Positions 9,534 through 19,679 of a DNA stretch of 64,000 nt are shown here, piece by piece. The translations under genes and the position numbers were made by a program. The DNA is from Hyphomicrobiales bacterium (GTDB taxonomy: Bacteria; Pseudomonadota; Alphaproteobacteria; Rhizobiales; Rhizobiaceae): NCBI GenBank assembly GCA_900466875.1, contig UBNQ01000009.1:62001-126000 (forward strand). Direction: 5' to 3'. Position 1 is the first letter of the stretch, and every line of letters begins with the position of its first letter. The notes below the pieces were generated by a model. That model saw only the letters and a program-made list of their open reading frames with translations. It searched no databases and had not been told where the DNA came from.

Positions 9534-9932
9534 ATGAAAAAGATCATTCTTGCTTCCTGCGCAATCTTCGCAGCAACGCTTTCAGGCCAGGCCTATGCAC
9601 AACAGAGCACGGTCACCGGTGCTGCCGGTGGTGCGATAACAGGTGCGGTCGTCGGCGGCCCCGTCGGTGCGGCCGTGGGCGGTGTCGTGGGCGCCATTGC
9701 CGGTACGGCAATCGACCCGCCGCCACGTGAAGTGGTGACCTATGTCGAGCAGCAGCCGGCGCCGACAACAGCAGTCACGATAGAACAGCCCATCGCTGTC
9801 GGCAAACCGATGCCCGAAACGGTCGTCCTCACGCCCGTACCGAGCAACACCAAATATTCCTACACGGTGGTCAACAATCAGCGTGTGATCGTAGACCCGC
9901 AGACCCACACGGTGGTGCAGATCATCGAGTAG
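9534..9932 (+). CDS. Exported glycine-zipper / DUF1236-like protein
   Basis: A 132-aa protein with a clear signal peptide (MKKIILASCAIFAATLSGQ, cleavage likely after AYA). A glycine-zipper follows (GAAGGAITGAVVGGPVGAAV, about residues 29-48). The C-terminal YSYTVVNNQRVIVDPQTHTV stretch resembles DUF1236 proteins. GAGGAG lies 7 nt upstream of the ATG. Glycine zippers associate with membranes or oligomers; the role is otherwise unknown. The gene is monocistronic and ends just before a strong hairpin shared with the convergent pncB. Confidence 0.8.
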   Translation: MKKIILASCAIFAATLSGQAYAQQSTVTGAAGGAITGAVVGGPVGAAVGGVVGAIAGTAIDPPPREVVTYVEQQPAPTTAVTIEQPIAVGKPMPETVVLTPVPSNTKYSYTVVNNQRVIVDPQTHTVVQIIE

Positions 9933-9948
9933 ACCTTACTTGAGACAT

Positions 9949-9979
9949 GAAAAGTCCCGCCCTTGTGGTGGGGCTTTTC
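9949..9979. terminator. Hairpin between convergent genes, likely bidirectional terminator
   Basis: GAAAAGTCCCGCC and TGGTGGGGCTTTTC form a 13-bp stem with two G-U pairs and a 4-5 nt loop. The stem has A-rich and T-rich feet, so it can end transcripts from the DUF1236-like gene (+) and from pncB (-). Confidence 0.75.
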
Positions 9980-10001
9980 ATTCAATGCAGCGCGAGAAAA
10001 C

Positions 10002-11306
10002 TCACACGACCAGCGTCTGGTCGACCCGATCCTCTTCGCCGAACAGGCGAATATAGCGCTGCACTTCCTTCGCATCACCGGTTGCCTTCTGCGGATTGTC
10101 CGACAGCTTGACGGCCGGGCGGCCATTGGCTTCGGTGACCTTGCAGACGACCGAAATCGGCTTCAGGCCATCGATCTCCGTCGGGGCGCAACCGGCGAAA
10201 TCGTTGGTCAGGTTGGTGCCCCAGCCGAAGCTCATGCGCACCCGGCCTTCGAAGTGCTTGTAGGTGTGAATGATGGCATCGACATCCAGACCGTCGGAAA
10301 AGATCAGCAGCTTTTCCTTCGGATCGCGGCCCACCTTCTTCCACCAGTCGATAATCTTTTCGCCACCTTCAATCGGCGGAGCGCTGTCGGGGCGGAAGCC
10401 TGTCCAGTCCGCAACCCAGTCCGGCGCATCCCGCAGGAAGGCCGCGGTGCCGAAAGCGTCCGGCAGGACGATCAAGAGGTTGCCATGATAAAGCCGGTTC
10501 CAGTCCTTGAGGACCTGATAGGGCGCATTGCGCAACTCATCATCCGTCCGCGCCAGGGCGGCGGCGACCATCGGCAGTTCGTGAGCATTGGTGCCGACGG
10601 CCTCAAGATCGCCATCCATAGCAAGCAATACATTGCTGGTGCCGGTAAAACCGCTGCCGATGCCTTCCTTCAATGCCTCGACGCACCAGCGCTGCCAGAG
10701 AAAACTATGGCGGCGGCGGGTGCCGAAATCGGAAATCCTCAAGCCCGGCAAGGCTCGCAGCCGCTCGACCTTTTCCCACATTCGCGCCTTGGCACGGGCA
10801 TAGAGCACATCGAGCGTGAAATAGCCGAGCGAGCGCATGACCGAGCGGGAGCGCATCTCGTTGACGATGGCGAGCGCCGGGATCTCCCACATGGTCGTGT
10901 CCATCCACTTTCCATGGAAATTCAGCTCGTATTGCCCATTACGCTTGGACAATTCGTATTCCGGCAGCTTGTAGGTGGACAGCCAGGTCAGGAACTCGGG
11001 CTCGAAGATCTGGTTGCGGCCATAGAAGGTGTTACCGGCCAGCCAGATCATCTCCTTTTTGGAGAGGCCCACGGTGCGGGCGTGATCCAGCTGCTCGCGC
11101 AAAGCGCCTTCATCGATTTCGTCAGCCAGTTTGACGCTGGTGGTCCGGTTGATGACGGAAAAGGTCGCATTGACATCCGGATAAAGCTTCCAGATCATCT
11201 GCAACATCAAAAGTTTGTAGAAGTCGGTGTCGATCAGACTGCGGATGATCGGATCGAGCTTCCAGCTGTGGTTATACACCCTGGTTGCGATATCGGTCTT
11301 GGTCAT
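10002..11306 (-). CDS. pncB: Nicotinate phosphoribosyltransferase
   Basis: PncB converts nicotinate and PRPP to nicotinate mononucleotide in NAD salvage, with ATP hydrolysis. The 434-aa length is normal. The family signatures are [16 protein letters not shown] near residue 24, [12 protein letters not shown] at 191-202, the phospho-accepting His in TNAHELPM (H242) and [10 protein letters not shown] near 360. The start follows a 175-bp gap after the ghrA-like gene (11307-11481), which should contain its promoter. It lies convergent with the DUF1236-like gene. Confidence 0.97.
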   Translation of the reverse strand: MTKTDIATRVYNHSWKLDPIIRSLIDTDFYKLLMLQMIWKLYPDVNATFSVINRTTSVKLADEIDEGALREQLDHARTVGLSKKEMIWLAGNTFYGRNQIFEPEFLTWLSTYKLPEYELSKRNGQYELNFHGKWMDTTMWEIPALAIVNEMRSRSVMRSLGYFTLDVLYARAKARMWEKVERLRALPGLRISDFGTRRRHSFLWQRWCVEALKEGIGSGFTGTSNVLLAMDGDLEAVGTNAHELPMVAAALARTDDELRNAPYQVLKDWNRLYHGNLLIVLPDAFGTAAFLRDAPDWVADWTGFRPDSAPPIEGGEKIIDWWKKVGRDPKEKLLIFSDGLDVDAIIHTYKHFEGRVRMSFGWGTNLTNDFAGCAPTEIDGLKPISVVCKVTEANGRPAVKLSDNPQKATGDAKEVQRYIRLFGEEDRVDQTLVV

Positions 11307-11481
11307 GCCTGCCCCTGTCCCGGTCGCCTGTGACCGGTCGGCCTCACTCGCTAAAGGGGCAAGCTAACAATCCTACCCCCGGCAGCTTTATCGGGAAAAA
11401 AATCGATTAAGTCCAGACGCAGTTGTGTTGTTGCGGTACGGCTGCGGAGGCGCGATCTTGCAAATGGCAGGCTGGAAAGGA

Positions 11482-12432
11482 TCAGTAACCCGTCGTCCTG
11501 TCGACCACGTGCTGCAGCGCCTCGCCCCTTTCAAATCGCTCCATTTGGACTTCTCCGTTGCGCAACAGCGCCCGCACATCGGACGCCGAGGCCGCATGGG
11601 GCGTGACGATGACGTTGTCCATCGCCCAGAAGCGGCTTTCGGGCGAAAGCGGCTCCCGCTCGAAAACATCGAGAGATGCCCCGCCGAGGACACCGCTTTC
11701 CAGAGCGGCAATCAGATCCTTTTCAACCTGGCTGCCGCCGCGCCCGGCATTTACAAAAACGGGCTTTCCAAGCGCACCACCCTGTCGGAGCTTCGCAAAG
11801 AGTGACGCGTCGAAGATGCCCCGCGTCTCGTCCGTCAGCGGCAACAGCCCGACAAGGATATCGGTGCGCGCCAGAAACGCATCAAGTTCGGAGGAATCGT
11901 AGGTCTCGATGCCCTCGATGGTCTTTTGGGTTCGCGACCAGCCGATAACATTAAAGCCCATGATCTTCAGCTTACGGACGGAATCCTGCCCGAGCACGCC
12001 AAGCCCCATGACGCCGACAGTCAGATCTTTCGCTTCCGGCTGGGAAAGCTCCCGCCATGTGCGCGAGCGCTGCTGGACGAGATAGGCCGGCGTCTGGCGC
12101 AGGTGACTGAGGCATTGCAGCACGACCCATTCGCTCATGCGCGTCGTCAGGCTTTCATCGACGAAACGGACGATCGGAATATCCGGCAGGCCGGGCGTGG
12201 CGAGGATCGAATCGACACCCGCCCCGCCGGAGAAGAGCACTTTCAGTTTCGGCGCACGGTCGAACAGATCCAAGTCCGGCTTCCAGAGAAACGCATAGCT
12301 GGCATTGGAAAGATCAGCCGATTTGTCGGAGGCGTGCAGAACCTGACGCCCGGCAAGAGCACCAGCCATTGCCCGATCCACATCACGGCGTTCGAATTTC
12401 AGGTCGATGACGACCGTGCCCTTGTCCGACAA
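11482..12432 (-). CDS. D-2-hydroxyacid dehydrogenase, GhrA-like glyoxylate/hydroxypyruvate reductase
   Basis: An NAD(P)H-dependent 2-hydroxyacid dehydrogenase of 316 aa. The nucleotide-binding GLGVLG lies at 143-148. The catalytic Arg is R231 (NAGRGG), the acidic residue is in DVFEREPL near 256-260, and the catalytic His is H279 (VTPHAA). The short N-terminal domain and overall length match the GhrA subgroup (reduction of glyoxylate and hydroxypyruvate) rather than phosphoglycerate dehydrogenase. It starts 17 nt after the yejF stop on the same strand, so it may be cotranscribed with the yej genes. Confidence 0.87.
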   Translation of the reverse strand: MSDKGTVVIDLKFERRDVDRAMAGALAGRQVLHASDKSADLSNASYAFLWKPDLDLFDRAPKLKVLFSGGAGVDSILATPGLPDIPIVRFVDESLTTRMSEWVVLQCLSHLRQTPAYLVQQRSRTWRELSQPEAKDLTVGVMGLGVLGQDSVRKLKIMGFNVIGWSRTQKTIEGIETYDSSELDAFLARTDILVGLLPLTDETRGIFDASLFAKLRQGGALGKPVFVNAGRGGSQVEKDLIAALESGVLGGASLDVFEREPLSPESRFWAMDNVIVTPHAASASDVRALLRNGEVQMERFERGEALQHVVDRTTGY

Positions 12433-12449
12433 TGCTCTGTCCTTCTTCG

Positions 12450-14081
12450 TTATTGGCCGACGGCGTCGTTTTCGACTGCTTCCATATTGAAGGCCGCCGC
12501 CATCAGCGCCTTTGTGTAATCCTCTTTCGGTGCCCGGAAGATTTCTTCCGACGGACCTTCCTCGACGACTTTGCCCATGCGCATGACGATGACGTGGTTG
12601 GCGAGCGCCTTTACCACCTTCAGGTCATGGCTGATGAAGAGGTAGGCGAGATCATGCTTGGCTTGCAGGTCGCGCAGAAGATCGACGACCTGTGCCTGTA
12701 CCGTCATGTCGAGCGCCGAGGTGGGCTCGTCCAGCATGACGAAACGCGGCTTGAGCACCATGGCGCGGGCAATCGCGATACGCTGTCTTTGGCCGCCGGA
12801 AAACTCGTGCGGATAGCGCCAGCGGGTTTCGGGATCGAGGCCGACTTCCTGCAGGGCCCAGGCAACACGCTGGTCCCGTTCGTCGGCGGAAAGCGCGCGC
12901 TCGTGGACCTTCAAGCCTTCGGCGATGATCTCTCCCACCGGCATGCGTGGGCTGAGCGAACCGAACGGATCCTGAAAGACCACCTGCAGGCGGCTGCGAT
13001 AGGGCAGCATCTGCTTGAAGGAATATCCGTTGATGGCGTCTCCGATGAAGACGATCCGGCCTTCCGAGGCGATCAGTCTTGCTAGCGCAAGGCCGAGCGT
13101 CGTCTTGCCGGAACCGGATTCTCCGACAATGCCGAGCGTTTCACCGGATCGAAGGGTCAGATCCACGCCATCGACCGCTTTGACGTGATCCACCACGCGG
13201 CGCATGAAACCGGCCTTGATGGGAAACCAGACGCGCAGGTCCTTTGCTTCCATGACGACCGGACGCGCCAGATCGGCAACGGGCGGTTCGCCCCGCGGTT
13301 CGGAGGCGAGGAGATGCTGCGTATAGGGATGTTGCGGGCGCGCAAAGACATCGGCAACCGAGCCTTCCTCAACGATCTTGCCCTTGGTCATGACACAGAC
13401 ACGGTCGGCGAACTTGCGGACAATGCCGAGGTCGTGGGTGATGAACAGCATGGACATGCCGTGATCGCCCCTCAGTTTGCGCAGGAGTTCGAGGATCTGC
13501 GCCTGCACGGTGACGTCGAGCGCCGTGGTCGGCTCGTCGGCAATCAAGAGCTTCGGCCGGTTGGCAAGCGCCATGGCGATCATCACGCGCTGCCGCTGAC
13601 CGCCGGAAAGTTCGTGCGGATAGGCGGCCAGACGTTTTTCCGGTTCGCGGATGCCGACCTGATTGAGCAGTTCCAGGATGCGGGCGCGGGCCGCAGCACC
13701 CGTCATCGCCTGATGCATTTCGAGGATTTCGCCGATCTGCTTCTCGATGGAGTGGAGCGGATTGAGCGATGTCATCGGCTCCTGGAAGATCATGGTGATG
13801 TCGTTGCCGCGCACATGGCGCAGTTCGGCTTCCGAAGCCTTCAGCAGATCCTTGCCCTGAAAGAAGATTTCGCCCGAAGGGTGGCTTGCGGCCGGATAAG
13901 GCAGAAGCTTCAGGATGGAGTTGGCGGAGACCGATTTGCCGGAGCCGGATTCGCCGACCAACGCCACGACCTCGCCCGGTCGGATGTCGAAAGACACGTG
14001 ATCGACGGCGAGCGATTCCGTTTCTCCCTGGTGGAAGGCGACGGACAGATCACGAACGGAAAGGAGGGCGTCTGTCATCAT
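12450..14081 (-). CDS. yejF: ABC transporter ATP-binding protein with two nucleotide-binding domains (YejF)
   Basis: A 543-aa protein with two complete ABC ATPase domains in tandem. Walker A is [11 protein letters not shown] near 40 and [11 protein letters not shown] near 318. Each half has a signature motif ([15 protein letters not shown] and [15 protein letters not shown]) and Walker B ([24 protein letters not shown]). This fused layout is typical of YejF/DppDF-type peptide importers. It ends the yejABEF block and powers the YejB-YejE channel. A 1-nt gap separates its start from the yejE stop. Confidence 0.93.
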   Translation of the reverse strand: MMTDALLSVRDLSVAFHQGETESLAVDHVSFDIRPGEVVALVGESGSGKSVSANSILKLLPYPAASHPSGEIFFQGKDLLKASEAELRHVRGNDITMIFQEPMTSLNPLHSIEKQIGEILEMHQAMTGAAARARILELLNQVGIREPEKRLAAYPHELSGGQRQRVMIAMALANRPKLLIADEPTTALDVTVQAQILELLRKLRGDHGMSMLFITHDLGIVRKFADRVCVMTKGKIVEEGSVADVFARPQHPYTQHLLASEPRGEPPVADLARPVVMEAKDLRVWFPIKAGFMRRVVDHVKAVDGVDLTLRSGETLGIVGESGSGKTTLGLALARLIASEGRIVFIGDAINGYSFKQMLPYRSRLQVVFQDPFGSLSPRMPVGEIIAEGLKVHERALSADERDQRVAWALQEVGLDPETRWRYPHEFSGGQRQRIAIARAMVLKPRFVMLDEPTSALDMTVQAQVVDLLRDLQAKHDLAYLFISHDLKVVKALANHVIVMRMGKVVEEGPSEEIFRAPKEDYTKALMAAAFNMEAVENDAVGQ

Positions 14082-14082
14082 A

Positions 14083-15231
14083 TCACCGGAACGTCTTGCG
14101 GGGGTCGAAGGCGTCGCGCACCGACTCGCCGATGAAGATCAGCAAAGACAGCATGATCGACATGGTGAAGAAAGCCGTCAGACCCAGCCAGGGCGCCTGA
14201 AGATTGTTCTTGCCCTGAGCGATCATTTCACCCAGCGACGGCGAGCCGGGCGGCATGCCGAAGCCGAGGAAATCGAGCGAGGTAAGCGTCGCGATCGAAC
14301 CGGAAAGGATGAAGGGCAGGAAGGTGAGCGTCGCCACCATCGCGTTGGGCAGCAGGTGACGATACATGATCGTCCAGTTGCCGACGCCGAGCGCACGGGC
14401 CGCCCTGACATATTCGAAATTGCGGGCGCGCAGGAATTCCGCCCGCACCACGCCGACAAGACTGACCCAGGAAAAGAGCAGCAATATGCCGAGCAGGATG
14501 AAGAAGCCGGGCGGCAAGATCGAGGCGATGATCAGCAGGATATAGAGGACCGGCATGGCCGACCAGATCTCGATGAAACGCTGCATCAGAAGATCCGTCC
14601 AGCCGCCGAAATAACCCTGCACGGCACCGGCACCGACGCCGATAAAGGCCGAGCAGATGGTGAGCGCCAGGCCGAACAGGACGGAAATGCGGAAACCGTA
14701 GATCATCCGCGCCATGACATCGCGCGCCTGATCGTCGGTGCCGAGCCAGTTCAGATTGCCGAGACTGCAGTTCGGATCCTGATCTCCCTGCGGATAGGCC
14801 TTGCAGCGATCGGCCTTGTCCATCAGCCAGAAAGGCTCGGTCGGAGCCGAATGGGGGATCTGCGAATTGACCGTCTGATAGGAATACCGGATCGGCGGCC
14901 AGATCATCCAGCCATTGGCATCGATCTCCTGCTGGATGAAATCCGACCGGTAATCCGTCGTGGCAAGGAAGCCGCCGAACTTTTCTTCCGGATAATCGAC
15001 CAGAACCGGATAGAGGATTTCGCCCTTGTAGGAGGCGACGATCGGCCGGTCGTTGGCGAGGAATTCGGCAAACAGGCTGAGCGTGAACAGGACCAAAAAG
15101 ATCCAGAAGGACCAGAAACCGCGTTTGTTCGCCCTGAAATTGGCAAGCCGGCGCTTGCTTGTCGGCGACAGGAACGGGCGTTTGGCAGGCGCTGTCGCCT
15201 CGATTCTCGTGGTGGCGGAAGGCGCACTCAT
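14083..15231 (-). CDS. yejE: ABC transporter permease YejE
   Basis: The DppC-type permease of the Yej system (382 aa). A cytoplasmic N terminus precedes a first helix at about residues 38-55. A long periplasmic stretch follows (PVLVDYPEEKFGG onward), then LGTDDQARDVMARMIYGFRIS near 165, the YejE version of the DppC hallmark. The EAA-like loop FEYVRAARALGVGNWTIMYRH is near 272. The ATG shares one base with the yejB stop. Confidence 0.93.
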   Translation of the reverse strand: MSAPSATTRIEATAPAKRPFLSPTSKRRLANFRANKRGFWSFWIFLVLFTLSLFAEFLANDRPIVASYKGEILYPVLVDYPEEKFGGFLATTDYRSDFIQQEIDANGWMIWPPIRYSYQTVNSQIPHSAPTEPFWLMDKADRCKAYPQGDQDPNCSLGNLNWLGTDDQARDVMARMIYGFRISVLFGLALTICSAFIGVGAGAVQGYFGGWTDLLMQRFIEIWSAMPVLYILLIIASILPPGFFILLGILLLFSWVSLVGVVRAEFLRARNFEYVRAARALGVGNWTIMYRHLLPNAMVATLTFLPFILSGSIATLTSLDFLGFGMPPGSPSLGEMIAQGKNNLQAPWLGLTAFFTMSIMLSLLIFIGESVRDAFDPRKTFR

Positions 15232-16313
15232 CAGACGTCCCTCCGCTCGAAATCGATGCGCGGATCAATCCAGGTGTAGATCAGGTCGGAGATCAGGTTC
15301 ACGACAAGGCCCATCAGCGAGAAGATGAAGAGCGTGCCGAAGACGATCGGATAATCACGGTTGACGATCGAGAGATAACCGAGCCTTCCCAGTCCATCGA
15401 GCGAGAAGATGTTCTCGATCAGCAGCGAGCCGGTGAAGAAAGCCGAGATGAAGGCGCCGGGGAAACCCGCGATCACGATCAGCATGGCGTTGCGGAACAC
15501 GTGGCCGTACAGAACCTGTCGTTCGTTCAGGCCCTTGGCACGCGCGGTCGTCACATATTGTTTCTTGATCTCGTCGATGAAGGAGTTCTTCGTCAGCAGC
15601 GTCGTCGTGGCGAAGGCCGAAAGCGACATGGCGATCAGCGGCAAGGTGAGATGCCAGAAGTAATCACCGATCTTCTGATACCAGGTGAGATCGTCGAAAT
15701 TGTCGGAAACGAGGCCGCGCAACGGGAACCAGTCGAAGAAGGAACCGCCGGCAAACACGACAATCAGCAGAATGCCGAAGAGGAAGCTTGGTACCGCATA
15801 ACCGACGATGATGACGCCAGAGGTCCAGATGTCGAAGCTCGACCCGTCTTTCACCGCCTTGCGAATGCCGAGCGGGATGGAGATCAGATAGGAGACGATC
15901 AGGATCCAGAAGCCGAGCGAAATCGACACCGGCAGCTTGTCGATGATGAGATCGATCACCGGCGTATTGCGGAAAAAGCTCTCGCCGAAATCGAAGCGGA
16001 CATAGTTCCACATCATGTCGAGGAAGCGGGTGAGCGGCGGCTTGTCGAAGCCGAACTGCTGTTCGAGCTTCTTGATGAATTCCGGATCGAGACCCTGGGC
16101 GCCACGATAATTCGATTCGGAGCTGACACCCTGAGCCGACAGATCGTTGCTGGCGCCCGACAGGCGGTCACCCGAATCCTGTCCCTGGACCTGTGCGATG
16201 ATCTGCTCGACAGGACCGCCCGGCGCGAACTGCACGATCAGAAACGAAATCGCCATGATGCCGACGATGGTCGGGATCATCAGCAGCAGGCGGCCCAGAA
16301 TATAGGCGCCCAT
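15231..16313 (-). CDS. yejB: ABC transporter permease YejB
   Basis: The DppB-type permease of the Yej system (360 aa). The N-terminal helix is [20 protein letters not shown]. The YejB-type insertion after [18 protein letters not shown] carries a hydrophilic stretch (about residues 45-85). The EAA loop [19 protein letters not shown] lies near 255. It is separated from yejA by 179 nt holding a repeat hairpin, and is coupled to yejE by a 1-nt overlap. Confidence 0.93.
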   Translation of the reverse strand: MGAYILGRLLLMIPTIVGIMAISFLIVQFAPGGPVEQIIAQVQGQDSGDRLSGASNDLSAQGVSSESNYRGAQGLDPEFIKKLEQQFGFDKPPLTRFLDMMWNYVRFDFGESFFRNTPVIDLIIDKLPVSISLGFWILIVSYLISIPLGIRKAVKDGSSFDIWTSGVIIVGYAVPSFLFGILLIVVFAGGSFFDWFPLRGLVSDNFDDLTWYQKIGDYFWHLTLPLIAMSLSAFATTTLLTKNSFIDEIKKQYVTTARAKGLNERQVLYGHVFRNAMLIVIAGFPGAFISAFFTGSLLIENIFSLDGLGRLGYLSIVNRDYPIVFGTLFIFSLMGLVVNLISDLIYTWIDPRIDFERRDV

Positions 16314-16387
16314 CAGAGCATCCCGCCGAACGGTTCGGTCATATCACCGCGGTTCCCTGCAACGATCAATCGGGCTTCCTTCATTCC

Positions 16388-16440
16388 TAGAGCGGTTTTC
16401 AAACGGAAAACCGCTTCGCACTTTTGCTGGAACTGCTCCA
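16388..16440. repeat. Short palindromic intergenic repeat between yejA and yejB
   Basis: AGCGGTTTTC (16391-16400) and GAAAACCGCT (16406-16415) form a perfect 10-bp stem with a 5-nt loop, followed by a TTCGCACTTTTGCTGGAA tail. The wording resembles short palindromic repeats widespread between rhizobial genes (family membership from memory, not searched). On the minus strand it sits between the yejA stop and yejB start, so it may stabilise the yejA part of the mRNA or lower readthrough. Confidence 0.65.
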
Positions 16441-16492
16441 AGCGAATCAATCCGGCCATTTGGACCAGTTGGGCCTCCATGGCGCAAGCATC

Positions 16493-18328
16493 TTACTTGC
16501 CGGACTGCGTGGCAAACCATGCTTCAGGAAAACCGATACCGTATTCCGGAAGCTTGTCCGGATGGCCGATCCTTTTCCAGTAGGCGATCTTTTCCTCGCC
16601 GGAATAGAACATCGGAACCACATAATGATTGGCGAGCAGCACGCGGTCCATCGCCTTGATGGCGGCAACCTGATCTTCGCGGTTCGGAGCAAAGACGATC
16701 TTGCGGATCAGGATGTCGACGGCGGGGTCGGCAATCCCGGCATAATTGCGCGAGCCTTGACGATCGACGGATTCCGAGCCCCAATATTCGTTCTGTTCGT
16801 TTCCGGGGTTCATGGTCTGCGCCCAGACGCCGAAAATGATGTCGTAATCGAAGCTGCGGACGCGGTTGATATATTGCGAGGCATCGACCGTGCGGATGCG
16901 GGCATCGATGCCGATTTTCTTCAGGCTGTTGATATAGGGCGTAACGGTGCGTTCCTGCCCGGCGTTGTTCAACAGGATCTCGAAACCCAGGGGTTGGCCG
17001 GTCTTGGTGTTGACCATGCGATTGCCCTTCAACTCGTAGCCAGCCTGCTTCAGGAGACCAACCGCGGTGCGAAGGTTGTCGCGAACCTTGTTCGGATCAC
17101 CATTGACCGGATTGGCATAGGGTTTGGTGAAGACATCCGACGGAACCTTGTCCTTCAGTTCGTTGAGGATTTCGAGCTCCTTGCCCTCAGGCAGGCCGGA
17201 GGCGGCAAGTTCGGTGCCCCAGAAGAAACTGTCGACCCGCTTCAGGCCGCCAAAGGCGAGGTTCTTGTTGAGGTCCTCGAAATCATAGGCGTAGTTCAGG
17301 GCTTCGCGCACCCTGGCATCCTTGAAGATGTCGCGGCGCATGTTCGGCACATAGGCCTGCATCACGCCAACAGCCCTGAACGAGTTGTTCAGCGCCTCCT
17401 TCGTCACGCGTCCATCCTTGACTGCGTCGAAGTCATAACGCGTGGCCCAGCGGCTGGAGCTGTTTTCCTGCCTATAGTCGATATTGCCGGCCCGGAAGGC
17501 CTCGAACTGTACGTCACTGTCGGAGAAATAGGTGTAGCTGATGGTGCGGAAATTGTGCAGGCCGCGGTTGATCGGCAGGTCCTTGCCCCAATAGTCGTCA
17601 CGCAACTCATAACGGACGCCCGAGCCGGGCTGAACGGAAGCGACCTTGTAAGGGCCTGAAGCCATCGGCACTTCCAACGAGGTGCGGGAAATATCGCGCT
17701 TCTTGCCCTGGCTGTCGGTGCCTTCCCACCAATGTTTCGGCAGAATGGGGAAATCGCCGACGATCGACGGCAGTTCCCTGTTGTTCTTTTCGTCGAAGCG
17801 GAAGGTCACTTCGCGTTCGCCGGTCTTTTCCACACCGGTCACGTGCCGGTAGTAACCGGAATAAAAGGCACTGTGCTGCTTCAGCATAGCGAGACTGAAG
17901 ATCACGTCCTCCGGTGTGACCGGCTCGCCATCTGCCCATTTGGCTTCCGGCCGCATTCGGAAGGAGACCGACGACATGTCATCGGGATAAGCGACGGATT
18001 CCGCCAACAGGCCATAGGTGCCGAACACTTCATTTTCCGAACGCTTCATCAGCGTATCGAAAATCATGCTCACGCTTGTCGCGACTGCGCCTCGATCGAT
18101 CACCGGATTAAGGCTATCAAAAGTGCCTTCCTGAGCCAGCCTGAGTTCGCCGGTTTTTGGGGCATTCAAGTCGACATAGGGAAGTTGCTGGAAATCCGCC
18201 GGCAGTTCGGGCTCGCCGACGACGGCCATGCCATGTCGCCATTTCAGCTCATCGGCCGCCGCCCATGAAGCCATGACGGAAGCCGCCAGGGCGATTGCGA
18301 GACCTTTGCGGAGCCGGGCCAAATCCAT
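16493..18328 (-). CDS. yejA: Family 5 periplasmic binding protein of the Yej importer (YejA/YepA type)
   Basis: A 611-aa binding protein with a signal peptide (about 25 residues, ending near AAA-DELKWRHG). YejA-family landmarks include DLNAPKTGELRLAQEGTFDSLNP near 55, DDMSSVSFRMRPEAKWADGEP near 115 and DARVREALNYAYDFEDLN near 338. E. coli YejABEF imports microcin C-like peptides. In Agrobacterium the YejBEF channel with a YejA-like protein (YepA) is reported to import anhydromuropeptides for wall recycling. The neighbouring divergent mepA supports the second role here. Expression is likely highest for this first gene of the operon. Confidence 0.9.
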   Translation of the reverse strand: MDLARLRKGLAIALAASVMASWAAADELKWRHGMAVVGEPELPADFQQLPYVDLNAPKTGELRLAQEGTFDSLNPVIDRGAVATSVSMIFDTLMKRSENEVFGTYGLLAESVAYPDDMSSVSFRMRPEAKWADGEPVTPEDVIFSLAMLKQHSAFYSGYYRHVTGVEKTGEREVTFRFDEKNNRELPSIVGDFPILPKHWWEGTDSQGKKRDISRTSLEVPMASGPYKVASVQPGSGVRYELRDDYWGKDLPINRGLHNFRTISYTYFSDSDVQFEAFRAGNIDYRQENSSSRWATRYDFDAVKDGRVTKEALNNSFRAVGVMQAYVPNMRRDIFKDARVREALNYAYDFEDLNKNLAFGGLKRVDSFFWGTELAASGLPEGKELEILNELKDKVPSDVFTKPYANPVNGDPNKVRDNLRTAVGLLKQAGYELKGNRMVNTKTGQPLGFEILLNNAGQERTVTPYINSLKKIGIDARIRTVDASQYINRVRSFDYDIIFGVWAQTMNPGNEQNEYWGSESVDRQGSRNYAGIADPAVDILIRKIVFAPNREDQVAAIKAMDRVLLANHYVVPMFYSGEEKIAYWKRIGHPDKLPEYGIGFPEAWFATQSGK

Positions 18329-18503
18329 GCTTTTCCCTTTTCATTCGAATTGTTGCGGGCAAGCATAGGGCAAAAGCAGGCAAAAAACAGGAGAGGCCGC
18401 TCACAAGCGATTTATCGCGCCCGTTTGATTGCCGCGATCTCCATTTCACCAAAATCGCATTTCAGACTAAACTTGCGGGAAAAGTGATTTGCGGCGGAAG
18501 TTC

Positions 18504-19562
18504 ATGAAATCGATTTCGAAGATGGTCCTCGGACTGGCGGCGACGGCTCTGTTGTGCGGTTCCATTGCCGAGCCGGCGATGGCGCAGGACGGTACGCCTG
18601 CCAAGCAGCTCTTCGGTGCCGTCAAGCTGCCGAATGCGGGTTCCCCCGCACCTCTCGGCTTTTATGCCAAGGGCTGCATGTCGGGCGCGGTCGCCTTACC
18701 GACGGATGGGCCGACATGGCAGGCCATGCGGCTTTCGCGCAACCGGCGCTGGGGCAATCCGGCGATGATCGATCTGCTCGAACAGTTTTCCCGCGATGCC
18801 GCAGGCCTCGGCTGGGGGACGGGCATTCTGGTGGGCGACATTTCCCAGCCACGGGGCGGACCGATGCCGAGCGGCCATGCATCGCACCAGATCGGGCTCG
18901 ATGCCGACATCTGGTTCACCCCGAAACCCGCACAGCCGATGAGCCCCCAGCAGCGGGAAAACCTGCCGTTCACCTCCATGCTCGACAAGAGCAAGTTCCT
19001 GACAGTGGATAGTCGCAAGTGGACGGGCACGCATGCCCGCCTCGTGATGCAGGCGGCGAGCTATCCGCAGGTGCAGCGGATCTTCGTCAACCCGGCCATC
19101 AAGAAGAAGCTCTGCCAGACCTGGACCGGCGACCGAAGCCTGCTCGGCAAGGTGCGGCCGGTTTACGGGCATGACGAACATTTCCATATCCGGATGAACT
19201 GCCCGCCGGGTGCGGCAGGCTGCGAGCGACAGGCGTCGACGCCTTCCACCGACGACTGCGACAGCAAGGCGCTTGCCTGGTGGTTTACAAAGGAGCCTTG
19301 GGCTCCGCCGAAACCGGCCGATCCCAACAAAAAACCGGTCAAGCCGCGTCAGGTCATGTTGTCCGACCTGCCAAAATCCTGCCCTGCGGTGCTTGCCGCT
19401 CCGTCCCGTTCGGAAGCGGACGCTACTTTTGGTGGCGAGCCTGTGGCCTATTCCAGCCAGCCACCGGAGCCTGCGGCCGATGCTCAGATGGATGCGATTA
19501 TTTCCAATCCGGCCAATGTTCCCGCCGACATTCCGCTGCCGCGCGAGCGCCCCTTCCGTTAA
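18504..19562 (+). CDS. mepA: Penicillin-insensitive murein endopeptidase (M74)
   Basis: A periplasmic metallo-endopeptidase that cleaves D-Ala-mDAP cross-links in peptidoglycan. The 352 aa begin with a signal peptide (cleavage near AMA-QDG). The LAS-family zinc site is visible as MPSGHASHQIGLDADIWF (H125, H128, D133, D135) and the later YGHDEHFHIRMNCP. Cysteines at C59 and later positions fit disulphides. The C-terminal tail after about 290 is proline-rich. ATG 18504 is preferred over an in-frame TTG 15 nt upstream. The divergent neighbour is yejA, and the 175-bp gap holds both promoters. Confidence 0.95.
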   Translation: MKSISKMVLGLAATALLCGSIAEPAMAQDGTPAKQLFGAVKLPNAGSPAPLGFYAKGCMSGAVALPTDGPTWQAMRLSRNRRWGNPAMIDLLEQFSRDAAGLGWGTGILVGDISQPRGGPMPSGHASHQIGLDADIWFTPKPAQPMSPQQRENLPFTSMLDKSKFLTVDSRKWTGTHARLVMQAASYPQVQRIFVNPAIKKKLCQTWTGDRSLLGKVRPVYGHDEHFHIRMNCPPGAAGCERQASTPSTDDCDSKALAWWFTKEPWAPPKPADPNKKPVKPRQVMLSDLPKSCPAVLAAPSRSEADATFGGEPVAYSSQPPEPAADAQMDAIISNPANVPADIPLPRERPFR

Positions 19563-19679
19563 GCTCGTTCGACATCCGACCCGTGTAGCGACAACGGCGA
19601 GCCTTCCCTTCTCGCGAAGGGCACGATAGAACGCCAAGGCAAATCGAGGTGGCCTGGAGAGGCCTGATGGAGGAATGCC

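Noticed and set aside
9963..11333. Long plus-strand frame opposite pncB (456 aa)
   Set aside because: pncB on the other strand has unmistakable family motifs; this frame has none.
15159..16583. Plus-strand frame of 474 aa opposite yejB
   Set aside because: Its composition is typical of an antisense shadow (Asp/Arg/His-rich, no helices), and yejB is certain.
18489..18503. TTG start for mepA 15 nt upstream
   Set aside because: The signal peptide reads naturally from ATG 18504, and the extra residues (MRRKF) add nothing.
19606..19621. CCCTTC-TCGC-GAAGGG hairpin after mepA as terminator
   Set aside because: The stem is only 6 bp with no T-run, too weak to call.
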